In this document: piece after piece, positions 8,409 through 16,433 of the stretch
How positions within the stretch are numbered: the first letter of the stretch is position 1
Layout of the letters: each line of letters starts with the position of its first letter
Source: CANGTU01 sp046336655
GTDB taxonomy: Bacteria; Bacteroidota; Bacteroidia; Flavobacteriales_D; Sanyastnellaceae
Reading direction: 5' to 3'
Length of the DNA: 64,000 bases
NCBI GenBank assembly: GCA_046336655.1
Contig: JBKDGH010000078.1
Span: 37,495 to 101,494 of the forward strand
Notes under the pieces: generated by a model
Database searches by the model: none
Told to the model about the DNA's origin: nothing
Seen by the model: the letters and a program-made list of their open reading frames with translations, nothing else
Program-made: the position numbers and the translations under genes

Positions 8409-8651
8409 ATGCGTCAGCAGGATCACATCGGCCGCATGAGGGGTCACTGCCACCGGCTGGCTGCTGTATCGGATGATTTTCAGGATGAGGCCAAACCCGG
8501 TCAACTGCCATCCCGATTATTCATGAGCCGTACGAACAGCCACGGATATGGTTATGGCCCGGGCTCCTTATCCGGCGGCGGATGTTTCAAAGCATCCCGG
8601 AGCACGAATACCAGTTCCCTTTTACAGCGATTATTCCGAAATAAGAAGTGA
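8409..8651 (+). CDS. Small hypothetical protein upstream of rfbC
   Basis: An 80-residue frame filling the gap between the Wza-like gene and rfbC, rich in Gly, Ser, Arg and His (for example HGYGYGPGSLSGGG), with no signal peptide, membrane segment or domain that I recognise. Supporting it, its stop codon overlaps the GTG start of rfbC (GTGA), the arrangement of translationally coupled genes, and both other forward frames are broken by stops. Against it, the composition is odd for the neighbourhood, and the stretch could be the decayed remnant of a polysaccharide gene such as a co-polymerase. Treated as possible, not proven. Confidence 0.35.
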   Translation: MRQQDHIGRMRGHCHRLAAVSDDFQDEAKPGQLPSRLFMSRTNSHGYGYGPGSLSGGGCFKASRSTNTSSLLQRLFRNKK

Positions 8652-9199
8652 AGATTGAACGCACCCCATTTGAAGGTTTACTGATCATTCAGCCGGATGT
8701 GTTCGGCGACGACCGTGGTTGGTTTTTTGAGAGCTTCAGCGAAGCAAAGTTCCGGATTGAAACAGGACTCAATATCACGTTCGTTCAGGACAATGAAAGC
8801 ATGTCGCAGAAGGGAGTGGTGCGGGGATTGCATTTTCAGGTTTCTCCCAAGGCTCAGGCGAAGCTGATTCGAGTGAGCCGCGGAAGGGTTATGGACGTCG
8901 TGGTGGATCTGCGCCGCACACAGCCTACTTATGGAAAGCACTTCGCCATCGAATTGTCCGCAGAGAAACACAATCAGTTGTTCGTTCCGGAAGGATTTGC
9001 GCACGGCTTTGCAGTGCTGGAAGATGATACATTGTTCACCTACAAGTGCTCTAACTATTACAGCAAGGACCATGAGCGCGCATTGCGCTGGAATGATCCT
9101 GCCCTGGGTATTGAATGGGGTGTTGCGAACCCTGTCCTTTCGGATCGCGACCGCTCTGCGCCGATGTGGAGTGAACTGCCCAACGATTTGTTCTTCTGA
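8648..9199 (+). CDS. rfbC: dTDP-4-dehydrorhamnose 3,5-epimerase
   Basis: 183 residues starting at a GTG that overlaps the preceding stop (GTGA). The start is set by the family N-terminus MKIERTPFEGLLIIQPDVFGD. Cupin-fold RmlC motifs are present: DRGWFFESF, the catalytic-histidine loop GVVRGLHFQ (about 57-65), and LFVPEGFAHGFAVL (about 115-128). The enzyme epimerises dTDP-4-keto-6-deoxyglucose at C3 and C5 on the way to dTDP-L-rhamnose. RfbA, RfbB and RfbD are not nearby, so the rest of the pathway must be elsewhere, or this product may feed another deoxysugar. It sits 3 bp before the WecA-like gene in the same run. Confidence 0.93.
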   Translation: MKIERTPFEGLLIIQPDVFGDDRGWFFESFSEAKFRIETGLNITFVQDNESMSQKGVVRGLHFQVSPKAQAKLIRVSRGRVMDVVVDLRRTQPTYGKHFAIELSAEKHNQLFVPEGFAHGFAVLEDDTLFTYKCSNYYSKDHERALRWNDPALGIEWGVANPVLSDRDRSAPMWSELPNDLFF

Positions 9200-9202
9200 G
9201 CC

Positions 9203-10255
9203 ATGCTGTGGGGAAAGCTCATCATCACCGGCGGCTTCTTCCTTTTCTTTTTACTGTTATTTCTGTTTCTGAAAAAGCGGCTGAGGACCATGGGCACGCT
9301 GGCGAAGCGCGCTGATCAGTCAAGTCGTTGGAACGCCTCCCAAAAACCCACTACTGGCGGAATCGGGTTTTTTCTGGCCTTTGTGGCAGGTTGGATGATT
9401 CACCGCGTATCACTGAACGATTCGCTGGTTAATGATCTGCTTGTGATTTCCGGCGCTGCCATAGCATTCGCGGTTGGATTATGGGATGACCTGATGCGGC
9501 TCAATGCGCGCAACAAACTCGCGGGGCAGCTTCTTTCTGCAGGTTTTCTGCTTGCCAGTTCACCTCCCGAACTGGTCGCCAATTCATGGCTTGATGCCAT
9601 ATTGAAACTGGTTTTGATCGTGGGTATGATGAATTCCATCAACATGCTGGACAACATGGATGGCGTGGCTTCTGTGGCTGCACTCGCCGTGTGCGGGTGG
9701 TTTGTGTTCCACGGTGATGCAATGGCGCCTGCCATGGCCATGACCGGGGCCATCGCCGCCTTTCTGATGTTCAATCGCCCGGTATCTTTGATGTTCATGG
9801 GTGATAGTGGCAGTCTGCTGCTTGGGTATACCATGGCCCTCCTGTTTTTACATGGAGGCGTTTACGGCGAGCCGGAAGTGGCTGGGGTATTTCCGACAGT
9901 CTGGGCGCTGGTGCTGGTGCTCTTTGCAATTCCTCTGGCTGATTCACTTGTGGTCACGATTAACAGGATACGGCACGGTGTATCGCCGGCGAAGGGTGGA
10001 AGGGATCATGCGACCCACCACCTCGTATATGCCGGTTTCAGTGAGAAGCACGTGTTCCTGCTGTTTATCGCACTGGCAGTGGCCGAAGTGGGTCTTGCCA
10101 AGTGGTTCATGGATGTGAGGACCGATAGTGCGGACGTGCGCCTTGAATGGTGGATGATCATTCCGTCCTTTTGTTTTACCGCTGCATTATTTCTCGTTTT
10201 TTGGTTGCTGTCTCTTCGTAACTTTCGGAGGGGCAGGTATAGTTATCCCAAATGA
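9203..10255 (+). CDS. Polyprenyl-phosphate sugar-1-phosphate transferase (WecA/MraY family)
   Basis: 350 residues with about ten transmembrane helices. Conserved cytoplasmic loops of the glycosyltransferase-4 family are visible: KPTTGG at 48-53, the GLWDD aspartates at 95-96, NSINMLDNMDG at 144-154 (the NxxNxxDGxDG element, with one Gly replaced by Asn), and MGDSGSLLLG near 200-209. It should transfer a sugar-1-phosphate from a UDP-sugar to undecaprenyl phosphate at the inner face of the inner membrane, starting a lipid-linked glycan. A late HATHH motif, with basic residues around GRDHATHHL, fits WecA/TagO-type members rather than MraY. The start of the next gene lies inside its stop (ATGA), so it is coupled to the lytic transglycosylase. 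Confidence 0.9.
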   Translation: MLWGKLIITGGFFLFFLLLFLFLKKRLRTMGTLAKRADQSSRWNASQKPTTGGIGFFLAFVAGWMIHRVSLNDSLVNDLLVISGAAIAFAVGLWDDLMRLNARNKLAGQLLSAGFLLASSPPELVANSWLDAILKLVLIVGMMNSINMLDNMDGVASVAALAVCGWFVFHGDAMAPAMAMTGAIAAFLMFNRPVSLMFMGDSGSLLLGYTMALLFLHGGVYGEPEVAGVFPTVWALVLVLFAIPLADSLVVTINRIRHGVSPAKGGRDHATHHLVYAGFSEKHVFLLFIALAVAEVGLAKWFMDVRTDSADVRLEWWMIIPSFCFTAALFLVFWLLSLRNFRRGRYSYPK

Positions 10256-11181
10256 AGTCGCGCGCAATCATTCTCATTTCTGCTGCATCAGGCGCTCTTG
10301 CGGCAGTGCTGGTGCTCACCATCCTTGGCTTTGCCGATCGAAAAGAGCCGGGTGCTGAGGCGAATCTTCACTATTCCCGCCAGATCGCCGAGAAGTACCG
10401 CGTGTTTTCCCTGCCGCTGCCGGAGAAGGCATCATTTGCAGGTGAGGAGGTGCCCATGAACGAATGGGATGTGCGTGAACGCATGGACAGGGAGTTATTG
10501 GTAAATACGTACTGGCAGTCCAATACGCTTCTCGCCATCAAGCGCGCCCAGCGCTGGTTTCCTGTGATTGAGCCCATCCTTTCCAAATACGAAGTGCCGG
10601 ATGATTTCAAGTACCTCGCAGTGGTCGAAAGCGGTCTGACTATGGCTGTTTCGCCTTCGGGTGCAACGGGATTCTGGCAGTTTCTGGAGGCTACCGGAAA
10701 GGAGTATGAGCTCGAGGTAAATGAAGAAGTGGATGAGCGCTACCATGTGGAGAAAAGCACAGAGGCCGCATGTCGCTACCTCCTCGAAGCGTACAACAGG
10801 TTCGGTTCCTGGACCATGGCCGCAGCTTCATACAATATCGGACAGGCAGGCCTCGAGCGTCAGCTTGGGCGTCAGCAGGCTGCCGACTACTGGAATTTAC
10901 TGCTGAACGAAGAGACTTCTCGCTATGTGTTCCGCATTCTTGCAGTCAAAGAAATTCTGAGCCGCCCGGATCAGTTCGGTTTTGTGGTGAGGCCGGTGGA
11001 TCTCTACGAGCCGCTTACCTCCCGTGAAATGGTGATTGACTCCGCTGTGCCTGATTTTGCGGTGTGGGCAAAAGATCAGGGTATTTCGTACAAGACATTG
11101 AAGTTGTACAATCCGTGGTTGCGCCTGAATTATCTCAGGAACAAAGAGCGCAGGCAGTACACCATCAGACTGCCGGCATAA
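10252..11181 (+). CDS. Membrane-anchored lytic transglycosylase (SLT domain)
   Basis: 309 residues with an N-terminal signal-anchor (about 5-27). The SLT lysozyme-like domain spans about 100-235, with catalytic Glu126 in VVESGL, SGATGFWQF at 136-144, and the AAASYNIG motif near 193-200. It should cleave the MurNAc-GlcNAc bond of peptidoglycan with formation of a 1,6-anhydro end, in the periplasm. A C-terminal stretch (VPDFAVWAKDQGISYKTLKLYNPWL) resembles a degenerate LysM, as in MltD-type enzymes. Translational coupling to the WecA-like transferase gene suggests local opening of the cell wall for polysaccharide assembly or export; that link is inference. Confidence 0.9.
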   Translation: MKSRAIILISAASGALAAVLVLTILGFADRKEPGAEANLHYSRQIAEKYRVFSLPLPEKASFAGEEVPMNEWDVRERMDRELLVNTYWQSNTLLAIKRAQRWFPVIEPILSKYEVPDDFKYLAVVESGLTMAVSPSGATGFWQFLEATGKEYELEVNEEVDERYHVEKSTEAACRYLLEAYNRFGSWTMAAASYNIGQAGLERQLGRQQAADYWNLLLNEETSRYVFRILAVKEILSRPDQFGFVVRPVDLYEPLTSREMVIDSAVPDFAVWAKDQGISYKTLKLYNPWLRLNYLRNKERRQYTIRLPA

Positions 11182-11187
11182 TTCGGG

Positions 11188-12261
11188 TCACAAAGGACTT
11201 TGATGAAAGGCCACCGCGCTGATGCGCGAAGTGAATTGACCGCTTATTTCTTCTTCCCTGATCATCGCGCGGGCTGCCGGATTGCCCATCACTTCATCCA
11301 TTGCATAGATCGCACCTGCAGGAATATGCCTGCTGATCAGCACGGGCATCCATTCGCTGCGCGGGCGCTGCAGAAAGGCAGCGGACAATTCCTCCGCCAG
11401 TGTCTTGCGATGGATAACACGCAGTTGGTTCGATGCAAAGCGGGCATCTGTGATCAGCTCCGGACAGCCGGCTACCTCGCAAAGAGCGGAAAACTGTCGG
11501 TCACTTCCCACTGCAAGCACCAGCTGTTTTCCGTCTGAACATGTCATGGTTTCGCCATAAGGCGCAATGTTGGGGTGCAATGATCCTGCTGCCTTCGGAA
11601 TGGTTCCGGTCATGAGGTAATTACTCGCCTGATTCACGAGCGAAGCAATGCCTGCCTGCTCAAGTGAGACCTCTACCACCTGGCCCTGATTGGTGCGACC
11701 GCGTTCAATCAAAGCACACAAAATGCCTTCCTTGAGATGATGAGCGGCAAGCACATCGATCAGCGCCACGGGCATTTTTACCGGCGAGGCTTCCGGAGTG
11801 CCATTCATATACATAAAGCCGGTTTCTGCCTGAAGCACCACATCAAATGCCACCCGGTTTTCGTCGCTGGTGAAGCCCTTGATTTTTGCGTGAATCAGTT
11901 GCGGATTAAGGGAGCGCAATGCATCGCGCGTAAGTCCGAATTTGACATCATCTCCCGATTTGAAATTGGTGATAAGAATGTCTGTTGTGCGGATGTGCTC
12001 ATCGAGTGCGTTGCGGTCATCCGGATAGTTCAGGTCCAGGTTGAGGTAAGACTTTCTGAAATTAATCGACGCGAAGTAGGCAGACACCGGCGCGTCCGGC
12101 GATTCCGCGGCGAGTTTCCAGTGCCTGGTCACATCGCCTCCAGAGGTCGGGTTTTCAATTTTGATTACTTCTGCACCGAGCTCTGCAAAAAAGGTTGCCA
12201 CGCTCGGTCCTGCGAGTACAGTGGAAAGGTCGGTGACCTTTAATCCGCGGAACGGTGTCAT
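11188..12261 (-). CDS. Class III CoA-transferase (CaiB/BaiF family)
   Basis: 357 residues. Family features are the N-terminal LKVTDLSTVLAGPSVATFFAELGAEVIKIE region, NFRKSYLNLDL near 67-76, and Asp169 in VALIDVLAA, which aligns with the catalytic aspartate that carries the acyl-enzyme anhydride in formyl-CoA transferase. The reaction is exchange of CoA between an acyl-CoA and a free acid; the pair of acids used cannot be read from the sequence. It lies 15 bp downstream of the photolyase gene on the same strand but has its own promoter-like box immediately upstream. At 357 residues it is slightly short of the usual 380-420. Confidence 0.9.
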   Translation of the reverse strand: MTPFRGLKVTDLSTVLAGPSVATFFAELGAEVIKIENPTSGGDVTRHWKLAAESPDAPVSAYFASINFRKSYLNLDLNYPDDRNALDEHIRTTDILITNFKSGDDVKFGLTRDALRSLNPQLIHAKIKGFTSDENRVAFDVVLQAETGFMYMNGTPEASPVKMPVALIDVLAAHHLKEGILCALIERGRTNQGQVVEVSLEQAGIASLVNQASNYLMTGTIPKAAGSLHPNIAPYGETMTCSDGKQLVLAVGSDRQFSALCEVAGCPELITDARFASNQLRVIHRKTLAEELSAAFLQRPRSEWMPVLISRHIPAGAIYAMDEVMGNPAARAMIREEEISGQFTSRISAVAFHQSPL

Positions 12262-12265
12262 GGCG

Positions 12266-12273
12266 CAAAAGTA
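12266..12273 (-). promoter_or_regulatory. Bacteroidota -7 promoter box upstream of CoA-transferase gene
   Basis: Read on the minus strand this is TACTTTTG, an exact TAnnTTTG match, ending only 4 bp before the ATG at 12261. The resulting transcript would be nearly leaderless. It lies between the photolyase stop and the CoA-transferase start. Confidence 0.45.
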
Positions 12274-12276
12274 GCG

Positions 12277-13587
12277 CTACCCTTCGCGCAGCGCTTCTTT
12301 GAACACCGTCAGGCAGCGCTCACGTGCTTCGGGATGGGGAATCATCGGCTTTGGATAGGCCGGTGTGCCGAATTCGGGCACCCATTTCCGGATGTACACG
12401 AATTGGGGATCAAATTTTTCCTGCTGGCTTTGCGGATTGAACACCCGGAAATATGGCGCGGCATCACAGCCACTGCCGGCAGCCCATTGCCATCCGCCCA
12501 CATTACTCGCCAGTTCAAAATCGAGCAGCTTCGACGCGAAGTAACGCTCGCCCAACCGCCAGTCAATGAGCAGGTGCTTGGTCAGAAAACTTGCCACGAC
12601 CATGCGCACGCGGTTATGCATGAATCCGGTTGCATTCAGCTCGCGCATGCCTGCATCCACCAGAGGATAACCGGTTTTTCCGTCACACCACCGGCGGAAT
12701 CCCTCGGGGTCATTGCGCCACGGAATGCGGTCGTATGCAGGCTTGAAAGCGTGATCGACCGTGTGCGGAAAATGATAGAGTATCGCCTGATAGAAATCGC
12801 GCCAGATGAGCTCGTTCAGCCATTTTTCACTCGTGTGCAGTGCGGTGGAAGCGAGTTTCCGGATGCTCACGGTGCCGAAGCGCAAGTGTATACTCAGTCG
12901 GCTGGTGCCTGCAACAGCCGGTAAATCGCGTTGCTCCGCATAGTGTGTGACGATATCAAGAGGTATTTCTCTCGGAGGAAAAGGAATGCCCGGATTGCTG
13001 AATCCCATTTCACCAAGGGACGGTATATCGCGATTCGTGAACCGGTGAAATGCGCTGAAATAGGATTCCGAGGGATAGGGCTTGAGGTAGTATTCACTCA
13101 GGGCATGCTTCCACTTTCTGCTGTATGGTGTGTACACCGTGTAGGGTTTGCCGTCGTCTTTGAGTATTTCATCCTTTTCAAAAATGACGTGATCCTTTTT
13201 TCCGGAGAAGCGCACTCCGCGGCCGGCGAAGTAATCATACATGCTTTTATCACGGGCAATGGCATAAGGCTCGTAGTCGCGGTTGGTGAATACCTGCGTC
13301 ACATCAAACTCCTCGAGCAACTCCTCGAATACCTGTCGGGGCTGTCCATAGCGGACAACCAGATCGCTGCCCGACTGGCGCAGCCGGGATTGAAGAGAAG
13401 CAATCTCACCGTGAATGAAGGCCACGCGGGCATCTGCTTTATCATCGAGTTGATCGAGGATGTCGCGGTCAAAAATGAACAGCGGGACGACAGGTAATCC
13501 GGAGCGGAGTGCAGCCCACAGTGCGGCATTGTCTTCGAGACGGAGGTCGCGCCGGAACCAGTGTATAACGACAGGAGAAGATGCCAT
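12277..13587 (-). CDS. phr: Deoxyribodipyrimidine photolyase / cryptochrome (class I)
   Basis: 436 residues from the ATG at 13587. A longer frame reaching 13710 would overlap the upstream gene by more than 120 bp and lacks family sequence, so it is rejected. An N-terminal Rossmann antenna domain (VVIHWFRRDLRLEDN at 6-20, about 1-130) is followed by the helical FAD domain (about 200-430) with ELIWRDFYQAIL, FRRWCDGKTGYPLVDAGMREL, TGFMHNRVRMVVASFL and SNVGGWQWAAGSGCDA. These are strong CPD-photolyase signatures: the enzyme repairs cyclobutane pyrimidine dimers using blue light. A cryptochrome-like signalling role cannot be excluded. It is 1 bp downstream of the TIGR01777 epimerase gene, a gene pair often seen in Bacteroidota. 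Confidence 0.92.
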   Translation of the reverse strand: MASSPVVIHWFRRDLRLEDNAALWAALRSGLPVVPLFIFDRDILDQLDDKADARVAFIHGEIASLQSRLRQSGSDLVVRYGQPRQVFEELLEEFDVTQVFTNRDYEPYAIARDKSMYDYFAGRGVRFSGKKDHVIFEKDEILKDDGKPYTVYTPYSRKWKHALSEYYLKPYPSESYFSAFHRFTNRDIPSLGEMGFSNPGIPFPPREIPLDIVTHYAEQRDLPAVAGTSRLSIHLRFGTVSIRKLASTALHTSEKWLNELIWRDFYQAILYHFPHTVDHAFKPAYDRIPWRNDPEGFRRWCDGKTGYPLVDAGMRELNATGFMHNRVRMVVASFLTKHLLIDWRLGERYFASKLLDFELASNVGGWQWAAGSGCDAAPYFRVFNPQSQQEKFDPQFVYIRKWVPEFGTPAYPKPMIPHPEARERCLTVFKEALREG

Positions 13588-13588
13588 A

Positions 13589-14497
13589 TCAGGAACGCAG
13601 CAGATTGGTGAGTGCCTGGTTGATTTCAGGATAGGTAAACCGGAATCCGGTAGATTGCAGTTTTTCTGAACGGATGCGTTGTGAAGCAAGCACCATGGAC
13701 GCCATTTCACCGAACATGAGCTTCAGCATGAATGCAGGTACCGGTGGAAGAATATTTTTTTTGTTCAGCGCGTGCGCGAGTGCATCAGAAAACGCCTTGT
13801 TTGTCACCGGCGCCGGCGCCACTGCATTGTAAATCCCTTTTGCTTCTTCGTGATTCGCGAGATGTGCGATGGCCTGCACGAGGTCGTGAAGGTGAATCCA
13901 ACTCATCCACTGTTTGCCGGTTCCCACAGGAGCTCCAATGCCCGAGCGGAAAAGTGGAAGCATCTGTTTCAGCGCTCCTTCATACGGGTCGAGCACCACG
14001 CCGATGCGCACGATCACGCGGCGCACGCCAATGGCGTCAAGCCGCCTGCTCGCATCCTCCCAATTGTCACAAAGCTCAGCGAGAAAACCGCTGCCGGATT
14101 TTGCTGTTTCGTCCTGCCATTCATCTGACGAGCGATAATATCCTGTCGCACCTGCGCTCAAAAACCATTTTGGCGGCCTGGGGGATTTCAGGATGGTGCT
14201 CACCAGCAGTTCCGTTGAATCAATGCGGCTGGCAATCATCCGGTTTTTATTTTCCCTGGTCCATCGGTTGGCCACCGAATAGCCGGCGAGGTTGATGACA
14301 CCATGCGCCCACTCAAGCTCGCTTGCTTTGATTTGCATGCGCGCCGGATTCCAGTAGGAGTGACGAAGTCCGTTTTCCCATACGCCATCGAGTTCTTCGC
14401 GGGTTGTGAGGTTGGCGACTTGATGGCCTTGTGACTGTAGCAACGGAACAAGCGCCTTTCCAACGAGACCGGTTCCACCACTGAGGAGTATATTCAT
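13589..14497 (-). CDS. TIGR01777 family epimerase-like protein (SDR, YfcH/SulA type)
   Basis: 302 residues with an N-terminal NAD(P)-binding Rossmann motif SGGTGLVGKAL at 6-16 and the TIGR01777 signatures VINLAGYSVANRWTRENKNRM (about 88-108), STELLV, FLSAGATGYYRS and VRIGVVLDPYEGAL. The C-terminal DUF1731 segment (LMFGEMASMVLASQRIRSEKLQSTGF) is also present. These atypical short-chain dehydrogenase/reductase proteins have no settled substrate; some relatives have been linked to cell division. It is the first gene of a leftward pair with photolyase, so a UV- or light-stress connection is plausible but only inferred. Confidence 0.9.
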   Translation of the reverse strand: MNILLSGGTGLVGKALVPLLQSQGHQVANLTTREELDGVWENGLRHSYWNPARMQIKASELEWAHGVINLAGYSVANRWTRENKNRMIASRIDSTELLVSTILKSPRPPKWFLSAGATGYYRSSDEWQDETAKSGSGFLAELCDNWEDASRRLDAIGVRRVIVRIGVVLDPYEGALKQMLPLFRSGIGAPVGTGKQWMSWIHLHDLVQAIAHLANHEEAKGIYNAVAPAPVTNKAFSDALAHALNKKNILPPVPAFMLKLMFGEMASMVLASQRIRSEKLQSTGFRFTYPEINQALTNLLRS

Positions 14498-14579
14498 GGT
14501 CAGATTAACAAGAACCGCAGAGGGTTGTTTACAAGGATTGTTTTCTCTTGGTCTGCGGCGGCGCTAACTTGCACATGAA

Positions 14580-16433
14580 ATGACTTTCCGACTTCCATTT
14601 TTATTCAAAAGCGTATGCGCATATTTAGGCATATTGCTCATTCCGGCCGGTGCAACTGCCCAAACTCCGTGCACAGATGGATTTGCCGGACCTTATCCCT
14701 GCGATCATATCGATCTCATTGCACACCTCACGCAAGGGGAATTCGGAGGGGGAACACTCAATGAAGTCTGGGGCTGGACTGATCCGCTGGACGGCAAGGA
14801 GTTCGTGCTGCTGGGGAAGTCCAATGGAGTGGGTTTTATCGATATTGAAGATCCGTTGAATCCGGTGTATCTCGGAACCCTGCCCACCCACACATCAAAC
14901 TCGCTCTGGCGCACCTTGCGTCCCTACAACAATTTTCTGTTTGTAGGCAGTGAAGCCACCGGGCATGGTCTTCAGGTGTTTGACCTGACCCGGCTGAGGG
15001 ATGTGGCCAATCCTCCTGAAGTATTTACTGAAGATGCGTGGTACGGCGGCTTCGGACGCTGCCACACGCTGGTCATTGAAGAGAGTTCGGGAATGCTGTT
15101 CGCGTGCGGAACCAATACTTTTTCCGGAGGCCTTCATATCGTTGATGTCACCGATCCGTTGCAGCCTGTAATTGCCGGGGGATATGACGAAGACGGCTAT
15201 ACCCACGAGGCACAAGTCATGATCTATAATGGCCCGGATCCCGACTATGCCGGACACACCATGGTGTTTTGCTACAACGGAAACAATCCGGCGAATCTCA
15301 CCATTGTGGATGCCACGGATCCGCTGGATGCCACGGCGGTGTCCATCACGCCGTATCCGCAAAGCGCCTATTGCCACCAAGGCTGGCTCACTCCTGACGG
15401 CCGTTATCTCTTAATGAATGATGAGCTCGATGAGTATCAGGGGATTTTTTCGCAGACGCGCACGATGATCTGGAATGTGGAAGACCTCGATGAGCCTGTT
15501 TTCACAGGGAATTACTTCGGCACTACTCCGGCGATCGATCACAACCTTTACATCATTGGAAACATTGCGTTCCAAAGCAATTATACTGCGGGTTTGAGAC
15601 TGACCGATGTCCGGGAAATTGAAACCGGAGGACTTCAGGAGGTGGGATACTTCGATCACTACACATCAGATAATGGCCCTTCGTTCAATGGCCAGTGGAT
15701 GAGTTACCCGTTTTTTGAAAGCGGAGTGATTCCGCTCACGGATATCTATGGCGGTTTATTTCTGGTAAAAGCGAATTTTGTACGTCTGGCCGATACGTCG
15801 CTTGAGGTGTGTGAGGGAGAGGATGCAGTCACTACCGTGTTTGTGGATGAAGGGTTCCAGGGGCCTGTGCAACTCAGCGCAGCGGTTCTCCCCGAAGGCG
15901 TGACTGTCACTTTCTCTGCGCAGAATGTGGAGTCGCCGGCAGAAATTGTGATGACTGTTTCCGGGTTGACTGCGGCACTCTCGGGTATCGAACTCACGAT
16001 CGACGCGGAGGGAGCCTATTTCACCTACAGTAATTCACTTGTCATTGCAGTACATTCTCCTCCGGTGTGGTATGAGGATACGGACGGGGATGGCTTTGGT
16101 GACGAGTCCCAGTCCATCATTGTCTGCGAAGCTCCGGAAGGGTATTCCATGCAATCCGGCGATTGCGGGCTGAATGATCCGCTCGTATATCCCGGAGCTC
16201 CGGGCACGGGTGAGAATGTGGACAATAACTGCAACGGACAAATTGAAGGCCAGGAAAATGCGTTTTGCGCAGATATCGACGGTGATGAGATTGTCACCGT
16301 GAATGACATCATTCTCGTGATTTCCGGTGTGGGGTGCGCCGGTGAATGCTCCGCCGATGTAAACAGCGATGGCATAGTTTCCGTCAATGACCTGATTCTG
16401 GTAATCGCCGACTTCTCAGAACTCTGTGAATGA
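14580..16433 (+). CDS. Secreted choice-of-anchor B protein with MopE-like and dockerin-like C-terminus
   Basis: 617 residues. A signal peptide (about 1-28) is followed by a choice-of-anchor B/LVIVD beta-propeller-like region (about 30-400), with repeated phrases such as VGFIDIEDPLNPVYLG and LHIVDVTDPLQPVIAG. An Ig-like stretch (about 400-500) precedes a metal-binding motif of the MopE type (DTDGDGFGDE ... GDC ... DNNCNG, about 503-555). The last 55 residues hold two EF-hand-like loops (ADIDGDEIVTVNDIILVI and ADVNSDGIVSVNDLILVI), as in dockerin type I. No T9SS sorting domain is visible, so the dockerin-like pair is the likely anchoring or assembly module. It probably acts at the cell surface; ligand unknown. 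Its stop directly abuts that of the convergent ABC transporter gene (0 bp). Confidence 0.85.
   Translation: MTFRLPFLFKSVCAYLGILLIPAGATAQTPCTDGFAGPYPCDHIDLIAHLTQGEFGGGTLNEVWGWTDPLDGKEFVLLGKSNGVGFIDIEDPLNPVYLGTLPTHTSNSLWRTLRPYNNFLFVGSEATGHGLQVFDLTRLRDVANPPEVFTEDAWYGGFGRCHTLVIEESSGMLFACGTNTFSGGLHIVDVTDPLQPVIAGGYDEDGYTHEAQVMIYNGPDPDYAGHTMVFCYNGNNPANLTIVDATDPLDATAVSITPYPQSAYCHQGWLTPDGRYLLMNDELDEYQGIFSQTRTMIWNVEDLDEPVFTGNYFGTTPAIDHNLYIIGNIAFQSNYTAGLRLTDVREIETGGLQEVGYFDHYTSDNGPSFNGQWMSYPFFESGVIPLTDIYGGLFLVKANFVRLADTSLEVCEGEDAVTTVFVDEGFQGPVQLSAAVLPEGVTVTFSAQNVESPAEIVMTVSGLTAALSGIELTIDAEGAYFTYSNSLVIAVHSPPVWYEDTDGDGFGDESQSIIVCEAPEGYSMQSGDCGLNDPLVYPGAPGTGENVDNNCNGQIEGQENAFCADIDGDEIVTVNDIILVISGVGCAGECSADVNSDGIVSVNDLILVIADFSELCE

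Noticed and set aside
8396..8647. Frameshifted tyrosine-kinase or co-polymerase gene
   Set aside because: Translation of all three forward frames showed no Walker or Wzz-like motif, so a remnant cannot be demonstrated.
13588..13710. N-terminal extension of the photolyase to 477 residues
   Set aside because: It would overlap the epimerase gene by more than 120 bp and encodes sequence without family similarity; the ATG at 13587 directly precedes the conserved VVIHWFRRDLR block.
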